A stretch of 64,000 nucleotides of DNA. Origin: Microtetraspora fusca. Lineage in GTDB: Bacteria; Actinomycetota; Actinomycetes; Streptosporangiales; Streptosporangiaceae. The notes beneath the pieces are model-generated. The model ran no database searches. It had not been told where the DNA came from and was given only the letters and a program-made list of their open reading frames with translations. The translations under genes were made by a program, and so were the position numbers. Positions 8,110 through 16,890 of the stretch are shown here, piece after piece. How positions within the stretch are numbered: the first letter of the stretch is position 1; every line of letters starts with the position of its first letter. The stretch is taken from contig NZ_BBYK01000038.1 of the NCBI RefSeq assembly GCF_001570365.1, forward strand, positions 356,787-420,786. Reading direction: 5' to 3'.

Positions 8110-10500
8110 ATGACCGAAGCACCGCCCACCTCCACCGAAGACCCCGCACCCGCCGACGAGCGGGTGCTGCAGCGGTCCGCCGAGGGCCGCATGATCACCG
8201 GTGTGTGCGCGGGCCTCGGACGCTACGCCGGCATCGACCCCGTCCTGTTCCGTGTGGGTTTCGCCGTGCTCGTCCTCGGATCCGGCATCGGCATCATGCT
8301 GTACATCGCCGCGTTCCTGCTGATGAAGGACAACGCGGGCCGGCCCGGATACGTCGAGCAGTGGACCCGCCGCATCTTCGACACCGAGACCGTGCTGGCG
8401 CTGCTCGCCGCGGTCTTCGCGTTCGGCCTGATCATCAACGTCGCGTCGGACGGGATCGGCATGGGCACGATCGTCGTCGGCACGCTGCTCGCGATCGCAC
8501 TGCTCGCCGCGCACGCGCGCGGCGTCGACCTGCTGGCGCTGGCCAAGTCGCTGCCCGAGCGGATCATCGGACGCCGCGGCACGACCCCCGCCCACGAGAA
8601 CGCCTTCTCCTGGCCCGGCACGCACGCCGCCCCGTCCGGCCAGTACGGCATGCCGCCCCAGGCGCCGTACGCGGGCGGCCCGTATGCACCCGGCCCCAAC
8701 GCGCCCGGCCCGTACTCTCCCGACCCGTACTCGCGCGGCCCCTACGCGCACGGCTCTTACGGCCGGCCGCCGCAGGCGCCTTCGCCGTACGCGCAGGCGC
8801 CGCACCAGCCGTACGGGCAGGCGCCGCAGGGCCAGGCCGCGTACCGCCAGGAGCCGTACGGACAGGGGCCGCACGGGCCCGCGACGTTCGCCGGGCCGCC
8901 ACAGACCCCGGGCGCCCCGGTACCGCCCGTCACGGAGCCGCCCAGGGCCGCCGAGCCCACCGCCGGCGCGTCCGTGGGAGGCGAGACCGGCCGAGCCGCG
9001 ACCGCCGGAACAGGAACCGCCGAAGACGGCACGACCGACGCGACGAGGCTCCTCAACGGCGTCACGGACGACAAGGCGGGCGCGCCCGCCGAGTCCCCGG
9101 CCGAGTCCGGCGGGCGCGCCGAACCGGACGGACCGGCCGGCGAGCGGGTCGCGTCGGAGGGGCGCGCCGCTTCCGGTGAGCGTGCGCTCGCCGCGGAGGG
9201 GCTCGGAGCCGCCCGGGACGGGGTCACGATGGCCCTGACGCCGCCGGCTCCCCCGGCCGCTTCGCAGGCGGACCCCCAGGACTCTTCGGACACGCTCGCG
9301 GCGGAGGTCCCGTCGGCCGACTCGGCCGCGCCCCACGCACACCAGGCGGAAGCTCCTGCGGCTTCGCCGGCCGCACACCTGACGGACGTCCCGGCGGGCC
9401 CGGAGGCGTCGGTCCCGTCCTCGGCTGAGGCGCCCCCGCGTCCCCCGGTCACCGCGACGCCGCACACGCCTGGAACCTCACGGGTTCCCCCGCCGCCCGC
9501 CGGAACCGGTTTCCGGCGGCTGTCCGACCTGGCCAAGGAGGCCGGGCGCGGCCCGTACGACTACGGGGCGAGCGAGCCGTTCGCGCCGCACGGCCCCTAC
9601 GCGGGATACGGACGCACGCCCTACCCGCCCGTCGACTCCCCGTACCTGCGGGAAGCGGAGGAGAGCGCCGCCCGTCCCCCGGCCCGGCAGCCCAAGTCGA
9701 AGTCCTTCATCGGCGGATTGACCATCTGCCTCGCCCTGATCGTTGGAGGGATCATGGTCGCGGTGCAGCGGAGCACCGGTTCTCCCAGCATGCCGATGAT
9801 CGGCGGGGCGGTCCTCGCCACGATCGGTACCGGCCTGCTGATCGCGACGTGGTTCGGGCGGGGAGCGGGTCTGGTCGCCGCCGGAATCATCGTGTCACTG
9901 GCCCTCGTCGCCGGATCGACGCTGGACGGCATCCCCAAGAACATCGGCTCCTTCTCCTGGCACCCCAGCGAGGTCACCCAGCCGAGCAGGGAGTACGCCG
10001 TCGGCATGGGCGACGGCACGCTCAACCTGACCGATCTCCCGCTGGACCCCGGCTCGCACGTCCGCTTCGACGCGTCCGTCTCGGTCGGGCGGATCACGGT
10101 GATCGTGCCGACCACCGCTCGGGTCGAGGTCCACGGATACGCCAAGGTGGGCGAGGTCAAGATCGACCACAAGGTCGAGGACGGCATGGACGTCCGGTTC
10201 AGCCGGGTCCTGGAGCCCGACAAGGCCACCGGCGACGCGCCGACGATCGAGCTGCACGTGAAGGCCGGCATCGGCGACGTGGAGGTCCGCCGGGGCGACG
10301 ACGCGACGGCGGCCGAGCCTCGCCTGCCCAGCAGCGTCGGCGACCGGGAACCGCCCCGGCCCGGCAACCCGCCGACGGCGCCACCGCCGCTGCCCGACGG
10401 GGTCGGCAGCGTACCGGCGCCCCGTAACGCCAACCCGCCGGCGGTGGCACCGCTTCTGCCCGCACACGTCGGCAACGTGGAGGTGCCCAGTGGCGCGTGA
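8110..10500 (+). CDS. large PspC and LiaF-like membrane protein
   Basis: Envelope protein of 796 aa. The N-terminal PspC domain (MITGVCAGLGRYAGIDPVLF plus hydrophobic helix, residues about 25-75) is followed by two more membrane helices, a Pro/Gly/Tyr-rich stretch with repeated GPYxPGP and PYGQ blocks (residues about 185-270), and a very long Ala/Pro/Glu linker to about residue 460. A second cluster of about three membrane helices (near residues 535-610) precedes a C-terminal beta-rich domain like that of LiaF (GMGDGTLNLTDL, VSVGRITVIVP, IGDVEVRRG). Known PspC and LiaF proteins act in cell-envelope stress signalling. It starts at the ATG after GATAGGA; the frame is open a little upstream without an RBS. 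Confidence 0.85.
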   Translation: MTEAPPTSTEDPAPADERVLQRSAEGRMITGVCAGLGRYAGIDPVLFRVGFAVLVLGSGIGIMLYIAAFLLMKDNAGRPGYVEQWTRRIFDTETVLALLAAVFAFGLIINVASDGIGMGTIVVGTLLAIALLAAHARGVDLLALAKSLPERIIGRRGTTPAHENAFSWPGTHAAPSGQYGMPPQAPYAGGPYAPGPNAPGPYSPDPYSRGPYAHGSYGRPPQAPSPYAQAPHQPYGQAPQGQAAYRQEPYGQGPHGPATFAGPPQTPGAPVPPVTEPPRAAEPTAGASVGGETGRAATAGTGTAEDGTTDATRLLNGVTDDKAGAPAESPAESGGRAEPDGPAGERVASEGRAASGERALAAEGLGAARDGVTMALTPPAPPAASQADPQDSSDTLAAEVPSADSAAPHAHQAEAPAASPAAHLTDVPAGPEASVPSSAEAPPRPPVTATPHTPGTSRVPPPPAGTGFRRLSDLAKEAGRGPYDYGASEPFAPHGPYAGYGRTPYPPVDSPYLREAEESAARPPARQPKSKSFIGGLTICLALIVGGIMVAVQRSTGSPSMPMIGGAVLATIGTGLLIATWFGRGAGLVAAGIIVSLALVAGSTLDGIPKNIGSFSWHPSEVTQPSREYAVGMGDGTLNLTDLPLDPGSHVRFDASVSVGRITVIVPTTARVEVHGYAKVGEVKIDHKVEDGMDVRFSRVLEPDKATGDAPTIELHVKAGIGDVEVRRGDDATAAEPRLPSSVGDREPPRPGNPPTAPPPLPDGVGSVPAPRNANPPAVAPLLPAHVGNVEVPSGA

Positions 10501-10696
10501 CCCCGAGCGGCGTCCCGGACAGACCCACCCGACCGACTGGCTCGCGCTCCTGTGCGGCCTGCTGTTCATCGGTGTCGGCGTCCGCTACATGATCGCGCCC
10601 GCCCCCGACTCGGTCATGATGCTGCTGGTCCTCATCGTCGGCCTGGGGTTCTCCGCCTTTGTCGCGATCCTCTCGAAGGTCGCGCGCAAGCGCTGA
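10490..10696 (+). CDS. small two-helix membrane protein
   Basis: 68-residue protein with two hydrophobic helices (WLALLCGLLFIGVGVRYMI and MMLLVLIVGLGFSAFVAIL) and a short basic tail. It starts with GTG, overlaps the end of the PspC/LiaF-like gene by 11 bp and has a GGAGG site inside that gene, so the two are translationally coupled. It probably works with or stabilises the large membrane protein. No family function is recognised. Confidence 0.8.
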   Translation: MARDPERRPGQTHPTDWLALLCGLLFIGVGVRYMIAPAPDSVMMLLVLIVGLGFSAFVAILSKVARKR

Positions 10697-10748
10697 GCAG
10701 GGCGTTCGTCTCACGGAATCACCTACGATCCCCCGTTAGACTGGAACG

Positions 10749-11327
10749 ATGTTGGCCCTGGAGTTCGTCAGCACCGTCCATGCCGGCCGTACCGGCCTGG
10801 TGGACGACCTGGCCGACACCGGCGGCATGACGGTGTGGGGGCGAGAGCACGCCGAGCCGCTCGGGCTCGACGCGGCCTCCTTCGTCGCCGACGAGGCTCT
10901 GCTGGCCGAGGTGGTCGAGCTGCGCCAGGCGGTCCGCGCCCTGTTCGCCCGCGCCGTCTCCCCGGAGCCGCCCAGCGGCGCCGACGCGCATCTGCTGCCC
11001 CCGTTCGCGGAGTCGCTCCACCTGGTGAACGCCACGGCGGCGGCGGTGCCGCTCGCGCCCCGGCTCGACTGGCCCGCCGACGGCGCGCCGAACATCGCGA
11101 TCGTCCCGGCGGAGCCGGCGAGCGAGTCCGCGCGGGTCCGCGCCGCCCTCGCCGCCTCCGCCATCGAGCTGCTCGCCGGTCCCTGCCGCGAGCGGCTGCG
11201 GACCTGCCGCGCTCCGCGCTGCGTGCTCTACTTCCTCAAGGAGCACGTCCGGCAGGAATGGTGCTCCGTCGGCTGCGGCAACCGCGCCCGTGCCGCACGG
11301 CACTATCGGCAGCACAAAGCACACTGA
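10749..11327 (+). CDS. CGNR zinc-finger/ABATE-domain regulator
   Basis: Putative transcription regulator (192 aa). The N-terminal ABATE-type region begins LALEFVSTVHAGRTGLVDDL. The C-terminal zinc finger has a Cys pair in LRTCRAPRC and a second pair in WCSVGCGNRARAARHYRQHK, with the CGNR signature. The family is common in actinomycetes; targets are usually unknown. It sits just before the operator-controlled VOC operon on the same strand, but 350 bp separate them, so it is not clearly in that operon. It could bind there (inference). Confidence 0.88.
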   Translation: MLALEFVSTVHAGRTGLVDDLADTGGMTVWGREHAEPLGLDAASFVADEALLAEVVELRQAVRALFARAVSPEPPSGADAHLLPPFAESLHLVNATAAAVPLAPRLDWPADGAPNIAIVPAEPASESARVRAALAASAIELLAGPCRERLRTCRAPRCVLYFLKEHVRQEWCSVGCGNRARAARHYRQHKAH

Positions 11328-11605
11328 GACCCGCACATCGCGCGGCAACGCGCTGCCCGAACGCCCCTGAGCCGCACGCTGTGCCTGCGGTCGTCCCGAC
11401 GTCGGCAGTGCTCGGGCGGTAGCGCCCCGCAGGCGAACACCTGGCCGCCGCTCATCGGCGCTCCCGCCCTGCACATCGGCAGCCGGTCGATGCGCCGCCG
11501 ACCCGCTCGGCGGCGCCCCGCTCCACGCCTTCCGGCGATCCGGACCCCAAAAGATGACGCCGGCAGTCACCGTTCACCGGTTGCGTGATCCATCTCACTG
11601 AGACA
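11328..11605. other. intergenic stretch, nothing recognised
   Basis: About 280 bp between the CGNR gene and the operator region. No open frame looks coding and no clear hairpin or repeat is visible, apart from a weak pairing around 11338-11352. Confidence 0.5.
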
Positions 11606-11633
11606 TAACGGATCTAACCCATAAATTCCGTTA
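11606..11633. promoter_or_regulatory. upstream inverted-repeat operator (TAACGGA half-sites)
   Basis: TAACGGA (11606-11612) and its complement TCCGTTA (11627-11633) flank a 14-bp A/T-rich spacer. These are the same half-sites as in the palindrome just downstream. A -10-like TATAGT lies at 11632-11637, so binding here should block the promoter. Confidence 0.6.
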
Positions 11634-11634
11634 T

Positions 11635-11662
11635 AGTTCTAACGGATGCATCCGTTAGAACT
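11635..11662. promoter_or_regulatory. perfect 28-bp palindromic operator before the VOC gene
   Basis: AGTTCTAACGGATG (11635-11648) is followed directly by its exact reverse complement (11649-11662). It carries the TAACGGA/TCCGTTA pair at closer spacing. It ends just before the GAGGAG ribosome-binding site of the VOC gene. A 28-bp perfect palindrome is very unlikely by chance; it is a probable site for a dimeric repressor of TetR or MarR type. Confidence 0.75.
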
Positions 11663-11677
11663 GTGAGGAGAAGTCCC

Positions 11678-12121
11678 ATGACCTTCAAGACCGGCCACGT
11701 CGGGCTCAACGTCTCCGACCTCGACGCGTCCACGTCGTTCTACGTCAAGGTGTTCGGCTTCGACATCGTCGGCGAGTCCCGTGAAGAAGGGCGGCGCTTC
11801 GCCTTCCTCGGGCTCGACGGCACGCTGGTGCTGACCCTCTGGGAGCAGAGCGAGGGCAAGTTCGACACCGGGAACCCCGGCCTGCACCACCTGTCCTTCG
11901 AGGTCCCGGACATCGAGGCGGTGCGCAGGGCCGAGGCCGCCATCCGGGAGACCGGCGTCACCGTGTTCCACGACGGCGTCGTACCGCACGGCGAGGGCGC
12001 GTCCTCGGGCGGCGTGTTCTTCGAGGACCCCGACGGCATCCGCCTGGAGATCTACGCCGCCACCGGAGCCGACGAGCGGCCCGCCCCCACGCCGGGCGCT
12101 CCGACCTGCGGTTTCTTCTAA
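11678..12121 (+). CDS. VOC-family (glyoxalase/dioxygenase fold) protein
   Basis: Vicinal-oxygen-chelate protein of 147 aa with two paired beta-alpha-beta-beta-beta modules. It begins KTGHVGLNVSDLDASTSFY (first metal-ligand His in GHVGLNV), continues with PGLHHLSFEVPDIEAV (second His region) and ends FFEDPDGIRLEIYA (Glu ligand). This matches a metal-dependent lyase, dioxygenase or resistance protein; the reaction is unknown. I chose the ATG at 11678 because GAGGAG lies 8 bp upstream; a GTG at 11663 would sit on the operator. It is first in an operon with the PNPOx-like, ferredoxin and NTF2-like genes. Confidence 0.87.
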   Translation: MTFKTGHVGLNVSDLDASTSFYVKVFGFDIVGESREEGRRFAFLGLDGTLVLTLWEQSEGKFDTGNPGLHHLSFEVPDIEAVRRAEAAIRETGVTVFHDGVVPHGEGASSGGVFFEDPDGIRLEIYAATGADERPAPTPGAPTCGFF

Positions 12122-12175
12122 ACGACCGGCATCCAGGCAACTGACATCGAACGGCCGTCGGGGAAGGGGACGAGG

Positions 12176-13108
12176 ATGCGGCACACCGGAGAGGTCGCGG
12201 TCCAGCGCCGTGCGGGCGTCCGGGCCGGAAACTGGGGGTCGGCGAACACGCGGCCGGACATCCCCGAGGTGGCGGCGGGCTTCCTGGCCGCCCAGCGCAT
12301 GCTCGTCATCGGTACGGCCGGCCCAGACGGGCGTGTCTGGGCCGGCCCGCTGACCGGGCCCGTCGGTTTCGCCCGGGCGTCGGGGACGCGCGGGGTGATG
12401 ATCGACGCACTGCCCGGCTCGCATGACCCGCTGTCCGGCGTCTTCGACGGCGGGCAGATCACCGAGCGGGTCCCCGGACGGCCTGCGGAGCATGACATGG
12501 GACATCTCGGCGGGCACGCCATCGGCATGCTCGCCATCGAGCCGAAGACCCGGCGACGGATGCGGATCAACGGCCGTGCCCGGCGAGAGGGGAACGGCCT
12601 CCTCGTCACCACCGAGCAGGTCTACGCGAACTGCCCCAAGTACCTGCAGACTCGCGAAATCGCGGACGAGCCCGCCGTCTCGACGGCCGCCACATACAGG
12701 AGGGCCGCGCTCGGCCCCGAGCACCGGGAGTGGATCGAGAAGGCGGACACGTTCTTCGTCGCCACGCACGTGGAGGGGCTCGGCTCGGACGTGTCCCACC
12801 GGGGCGGCAACCCCGGCTTCATCCGGGTCGTGGACGAGCACCGCCTGGTCTGGCCGGACTACGTCGGCAACTCGATGTACATGACGCTCGGCAACCTGGA
12901 GCTGAACCCCGCCGCCGGGCTGCTCTTCCTCGACTGGACCACCGGCGACGCGCTGCACCTGACCGGCCGGGCCCGGGTGGACTGGGATCCGGGCGACGTG
13001 CCCGGCGCGCAGCGCCTGATCGAGTTCGACGTCGACGAGGTGGTCCAGGTCGGCGGCGCGAGCCCGCTTCGCTGGACCTTCGGAAATTACTCCCGTTTCA
13101 ACCCGTAG
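12176..13108 (+). CDS. pyridoxamine 5'-phosphate oxidase-fold flavoprotein
   Basis: Protein of 310 aa with a split-barrel FMN-binding fold (PNPOx-like) that appears duplicated: MLVIGTAGPDGRVWAGPLTG near residue 45 and a second barrel with FFVATHVEGLGSDVSHRGG near residue 200, then NSMYMTLGNLELNPAAGLLF. Proteins of this type bind FMN or F420 and are often fused to, or encoded beside, a ferredoxin or ferredoxin reductase. Here a ferredoxin gene starts 11 bp after its stop, so electron transfer between the two is a reasonable inference. The RBS is GGGGACGAGG before the ATG at 12176. Confidence 0.85.
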   Translation: MRHTGEVAVQRRAGVRAGNWGSANTRPDIPEVAAGFLAAQRMLVIGTAGPDGRVWAGPLTGPVGFARASGTRGVMIDALPGSHDPLSGVFDGGQITERVPGRPAEHDMGHLGGHAIGMLAIEPKTRRRMRINGRARREGNGLLVTTEQVYANCPKYLQTREIADEPAVSTAATYRRAALGPEHREWIEKADTFFVATHVEGLGSDVSHRGGNPGFIRVVDEHRLVWPDYVGNSMYMTLGNLELNPAAGLLFLDWTTGDALHLTGRARVDWDPGDVPGAQRLIEFDVDEVVQVGGASPLRWTFGNYSRFNP

Positions 13109-13119
13109 ATAGGGAACCA

Positions 13120-13311
13120 ATGATGCGCGTCCACGTCGACCGGGAACGCTGCCAGATACACGCACAGTGCGTCTTCGCGGCACCCGACGTGTTCGAGCTC
13201 GACGAGAACGACGAGCTGCACTACGTCTTCGGTCCGGACGAATCGCTGTTCCCGGCCGTCGAGGAGGCCGCCCTGCTCTGCCCGGTGCAGGCGATCTCCT
13301 TCCGGGACTGA
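13120..13311 (+). CDS. ferredoxin, 3Fe-4S type
   Basis: 63-residue ferredoxin. Cluster ligands are C11 and C17 in CQIHAQC and C54 in ALLCPVQAI: three cysteines with a residue other than Cys at the usual fourth position, as in the [3Fe-4S] ferredoxins that feed P450s and related oxygenases. No P450 gene is in this window, so the partner is probably the preceding flavoprotein. The start is the double ATG at 13120/13123. Confidence 0.88.
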   Translation: MMRVHVDRERCQIHAQCVFAAPDVFELDENDELHYVFGPDESLFPAVEEAALLCPVQAISFRD

Positions 13312-13441
13312 CCGGGGCCGGGCGGAGGCGGACCGGGCGCACCGTGAACCCGGCCGAAGGGCCACTGGTGACGGGGCCGGGACCGGTGCCACCGGGCCCG
13401 GCCCGGACCGAGAACGGCACCACATAGAAAGGACATCCGCC

Positions 13442-13894
13442 GTGAAACCACCGGTTCCTCCCTTCACCGAGGAGACCGCACGCGAGAAGGTGCAGGCCGC
13501 CGAGGACGCCTGGAACACCCGCGACCCCCGCACCGTCGCCCTCGCGTACACGCCCGACTCGGTCTGGCGCAACCGGGACGAGTTCGTCACGGGCCGCGAG
13601 GAGATCGAGCGGTTCCTCACCCGCAAATGGGAGCGCGAGCTCGACTACGCGCTCCGCAAGGAGCTGTGGGCCTTCACCGGCGACCGCATCGCGGTGCGCT
13701 TCCAGTACGAGTGCCACGACGCCGACGGCCAGTGGTGGCGCAGCTACGGCAACGAGCTGTGGGAATTCGACGCCGACGGGCTGATGCGCCGCAGGGAGGC
13801 GAGCATCAACGACCGGCGCATCGACGAGGGCGAGCGGCACATATTCGGCCCGCGGCCCGCCGAGGAGCGGGGCCTATCTTTCCCCCTGGCCTGA
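13442..13894 (+). CDS. NTF2-fold (DUF1348/SnoaL-like) protein
   Basis: Small alpha-beta cone-fold protein of 150 aa: [20 protein letters not shown] near the start, then [20 protein letters not shown] and [20 protein letters not shown]. The family (DUF1348) is widespread and its enzymatic role is unknown. It starts with GTG and the site AGAAAGGA upstream. It is the last gene of the VOC-PNPOx-ferredoxin group, 130 bp after the ferredoxin, and directly precedes the cox promoter. Confidence 0.85.
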   Translation: MKPPVPPFTEETAREKVQAAEDAWNTRDPRTVALAYTPDSVWRNRDEFVTGREEIERFLTRKWERELDYALRKELWAFTGDRIAVRFQYECHDADGQWWRSYGNELWEFDADGLMRRREASINDRRIDEGERHIFGPRPAEERGLSFPLA

Positions 13895-13904
13895 CTTTTG
13901 GGGG

Positions 13905-13932
13905 TTGACCGGCCGAAACAGGGGCGTACGTT
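13905..13932 (+). promoter_or_regulatory. candidate promoter of the cox operon
   Basis: TTGACC (13905-13910) and TACGTT (13927-13932) with a 16-bp spacer lie upstream of coxS. The -10 match is only moderate. The coxS RBS GGGAGGG starts at 13961. Confidence 0.4.
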
Positions 13933-13972
13933 CGCAACTATCCGGTCTCGCCTCTTGTCCGGGAGGGATTGC

Positions 13973-14464
13973 ATGCCCCGAATCTCCGTCACCGTCGACG
14001 GCATCCGTTACGACGAGGAGGTGGAACCGCGCCTTCTCCTCGTCCATCTCCTGAGAGATCGACTGGGGAAGACGGGCACGCCGATCGGCTGCGACACGAG
14101 CAACTGCGGCGCCTGCACGGTGCTCCTCGACGGCAGGAGCGTCAAGAGCTGCTCGGTCCTCGCCGTACAGGCGGACGGGTGCGACATCGTCACGATCGAG
14201 GGCCTGTCCACGGGCGGGACGTGGCATCCCATGCAGCGGGCGTTCCACGAGGAGCACGCGCTCCAGTGCGGTTACTGCACCCCGGGCATGATCATGGCGG
14301 CGATCGACCTGCTGCACGACGACCCCGACCCCTCCGAGGAGGCCGTCCGCGAGGGACTGGAGGGCAACCTCTGCCGCTGCACCGGCTACTGCACCATCGT
14401 CCGCGCCGTACGGCGGGGCGCGCGGGAGATGTCGCAGGAGCAGGAAGGGGTGGCGACGTCATGA
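13973..14464 (+). CDS. coxS: molybdenum hydroxylase small subunit, 2Fe-2S (CoxS-like)
   Basis: Iron-sulfur subunit of a xanthine oxidase-family molybdenum hydroxylase (163 aa). It passes electrons from the molybdenum site to FAD. The plant-type cluster is formed by C40, C45, C48 and C60 ([20 protein letters not shown]). The second cluster has CGYCTPGM and NLCRCTGYC. It starts at the ATG after GGGAGGG. The stop overlaps the large-subunit start by ATGA, so the two are translationally coupled. It is the first gene of coxS-L-M-G. Confidence 0.95.
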   Translation: MPRISVTVDGIRYDEEVEPRLLLVHLLRDRLGKTGTPIGCDTSNCGACTVLLDGRSVKSCSVLAVQADGCDIVTIEGLSTGGTWHPMQRAFHEEHALQCGYCTPGMIMAAIDLLHDDPDPSEEAVREGLEGNLCRCTGYCTIVRAVRRGAREMSQEQEGVATS

Positions 14465-16890
14465 CCGAGCAGCTCGACGCCGGCGTGGTGGCCCGGCAGA
14501 TCAAGGAGAGCGACGTCCTCGGCGGCCCCGGCGGCGGCCGGGAGGTCGGCCGGGCCCGGCGGCGCAAGGAGGACGCCCGCCTGGTCACGGGACGCAGCCA
14601 GTGGACCGACAACATCCAGCTTCCCGGCATGCTGTACGTCGCGTTCCTGCGCAGTCCGATGGCGCATGCGCGGATCACCCGGGTGGACACGTCGGTGGCG
14701 CGCACCCAGCCGGGGGTGGTCGCGGTCTTCAGCGGTCAGGACTTCGCCGCCGAGCAGGGCAGCCTGCCGTGCGCGTGGCCGGTCAGCGAGGACATCGTGA
14801 TCCCCGACCACCCGCCGATGGCGGTGAGCGAGGTCCGCTACGTCGGCGAGGCCGTCGCCTGCGTGGTCGCCACCGACCGCTACAAGGCCGCCGACGCCCT
14901 GGACGCCATCGAGATCGACTACGAGCCCCTCGACGCGGTGACCGACATGACCGCCGCGCTCGACGAGGGCAGCCCCAAGGTCCACGAGGCCGGGAACAAG
15001 GCGTTCACCTGGACGTTCGCCCAGGGTGACATCGAGGCGGCCTTCCGCGACGCGGCGGTGCGGGTGGAGCGCACCTTCGTCCAGCAGCGGCTGATCCCGT
15101 CGGCGATGGAGCCGCGCGCGGTCGTGGCGCAGACCGACGGCGACGCGTTCACCCTGCACTCCGCGACGCAGATCCCGCACATCCTGCGGGTGATGCTGGC
15201 GCTGACCACCGGGATCCCCGAGCACAAGCTGCGCGTCGTCGCCCCGGACGTGGGCGGCGGCTTCGGCTCCAAGCTCCAGGTCACCGCCGAGGAGGTGCTC
15301 TGCCTGCTGATCACCCGCCGCCTCGGCAAGCCGGTCAAGTGGACGGAGTCGCGTTCCGAGGGCAACCTGACCGTCCACCACGGCCGCGACCAGCTCCAGC
15401 GGATCAGCGTGGCCGCCGACGCCGACGGCCGGATCCGGGGCGTCAAGGTGGACCTGCTGGCCGACATGGGCGCGTACCTGATGCTGGTCACGCCGGGCGT
15501 GCCGCTGCTCGGCGCGTTCATGTACTCCGGCATCTACAAGATGGACGCCTACGACTTCACCTGCACGGGCGTCTTCACCACCAAGATGCCGACCGACGCC
15601 TACCGGGGGGCGGGCCGGCCGGAGGCCACGTTCGCGATCGAGCGGATCGTGGACGAGCTGGCCGCCGAGCTGGGCATGGACCCGATCGAGCTCAGGCGCC
15701 GCAACTGGATCCAGCACACCGAGTTCCCGTACACGACGGTCTGCGGCCTGACGTACGACTCCGGCAACTACGAGGCGGCGACCGAGCGGGCGCTCGCGCT
15801 GTTCGGCTACGACAAGCTGCGCGCCGAGCAGGCCGACCGCAGGGAGCGCGAGGATCCGGTCCAGCTCGGCATCGGCGTCTCGACGTACACCGAGATGTGC
15901 GGCCTCGCGCCGAGCCGCGTCCTCGGCAGCCTCTCGTACGGCGCGGGCGGCTGGGAGCACGCCTCGGTCCGGGTGCTGCCCACCGGCAAGGTCGAGGTGG
16001 TCACCGGCACCAGCCCGCACGGCCAGGGCCACGAGACGGCGTGGAGCCAGATCGTCGCCGACGCCCTCGGCGTGCCGTTCGAGGACGTGGCGGTGCTCCA
16101 CGGCGACACGTCCTCCTCGCACAAGGGCATGGACACCTACGGCTCGCGCTCGCTCGTCGTGGGCGGCGTCGCGGTCGTCCAGGCGTGCGAGAAGGTGAAG
16201 GAGAAGGCCAAGCAGGTGGCGGCGCACCTCATGGAGGCGTCGCCGGACGACGTCGAGTTCACCCGGGGCGAGTTCCGGGTGCGCGGCACGGGCACGTCGC
16301 GGACCATCCAGGAGATCGCGCTGGCCACCTTCGCCGCGCACGACCTGCCGGACGGCTTCGAGCCCCGCCTGGACGCCGATGCGACCTTCGACCCGGACAA
16401 CTTCTCGTTCCCGCACGGCACGCACCTGTGCGCGGTCGAGGTGGACACCGAGACGGGCGCCACCAGGATCAGGTCCTACGTCGCGGTTGACGACGTGGGC
16501 AACGTCGTCAACCCGCTCATCGTGGAGGGCCAGGTCCACGGGGGCATCGCGCAGGGCATCGCCCAGGCGCTCTTCGAGGAGGCGGTCCACGACGCGGACG
16601 GCAACCTGCTGACGACCACCATGGCCGACTACCTGCTGCCGTCGGCGGCCGACCTGCCCGCGTACACGACCGACCGCACCGAGACCCCGGCCACGACCAA
16701 CCCGCTCGGTGTCAAGGGCGTCGGCGAGGCGGGCACGATCGCCTCGACCCCCGCCGTCGTCAACGCCGTCGTCGACGCGCTCCGCCCGTACGGGGTGCGC
16801 GACGTGCCGATGCCCTGCACCCCCGAGCGCGTCTGGCGCGCCCTCGGCCAGGCCCGTACGCCCCAGAGCACGGACGGAGGTCTGTCATGA
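14461..16890 (+). CDS. coxL: molybdenum hydroxylase large subunit, form II CODH type (CoxL-like)
   Basis: Catalytic molybdopterin-cytosine-dinucleotide subunit (809 aa). Family blocks are [20 protein letters not shown] near the start, [25 protein letters not shown] and the catalytic Glu in [15 protein letters not shown] near the end. The active-site loop, near residue 380, reads AYRGAGR, the form II signature; true aerobic CO dehydrogenases (form I) have AYRCSFR. The substrate is therefore probably another carbonyl or N-heterocycle rather than CO. The start is the ATG overlapping the coxS stop; the frame is open upstream but antisense in character there. Confidence 0.94.
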   Translation: MTEQLDAGVVARQIKESDVLGGPGGGREVGRARRRKEDARLVTGRSQWTDNIQLPGMLYVAFLRSPMAHARITRVDTSVARTQPGVVAVFSGQDFAAEQGSLPCAWPVSEDIVIPDHPPMAVSEVRYVGEAVACVVATDRYKAADALDAIEIDYEPLDAVTDMTAALDEGSPKVHEAGNKAFTWTFAQGDIEAAFRDAAVRVERTFVQQRLIPSAMEPRAVVAQTDGDAFTLHSATQIPHILRVMLALTTGIPEHKLRVVAPDVGGGFGSKLQVTAEEVLCLLITRRLGKPVKWTESRSEGNLTVHHGRDQLQRISVAADADGRIRGVKVDLLADMGAYLMLVTPGVPLLGAFMYSGIYKMDAYDFTCTGVFTTKMPTDAYRGAGRPEATFAIERIVDELAAELGMDPIELRRRNWIQHTEFPYTTVCGLTYDSGNYEAATERALALFGYDKLRAEQADRREREDPVQLGIGVSTYTEMCGLAPSRVLGSLSYGAGGWEHASVRVLPTGKVEVVTGTSPHGQGHETAWSQIVADALGVPFEDVAVLHGDTSSSHKGMDTYGSRSLVVGGVAVVQACEKVKEKAKQVAAHLMEASPDDVEFTRGEFRVRGTGTSRTIQEIALATFAAHDLPDGFEPRLDADATFDPDNFSFPHGTHLCAVEVDTETGATRIRSYVAVDDVGNVVNPLIVEGQVHGGIAQGIAQALFEEAVHDADGNLLTTTMADYLLPSAADLPAYTTDRTETPATTNPLGVKGVGEAGTIASTPAVVNAVVDALRPYGVRDVPMPCTPERVWRALGQARTPQSTDGGLS

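Noticed and set aside
14386-16590. Open frame of over 700 codons on the minus strand opposite coxL
   Set aside because: It is a mirror of the GC-rich third positions of coxL; the product is rich in Arg, Gly, Val and Asp without domains, and coxL is certain.
14461-16890. True carbon monoxide dehydrogenase (form I)
   Set aside because: The active-site loop is AYRGAGR and not AYRCSFR, so I call a form II molybdenum hydroxylase.
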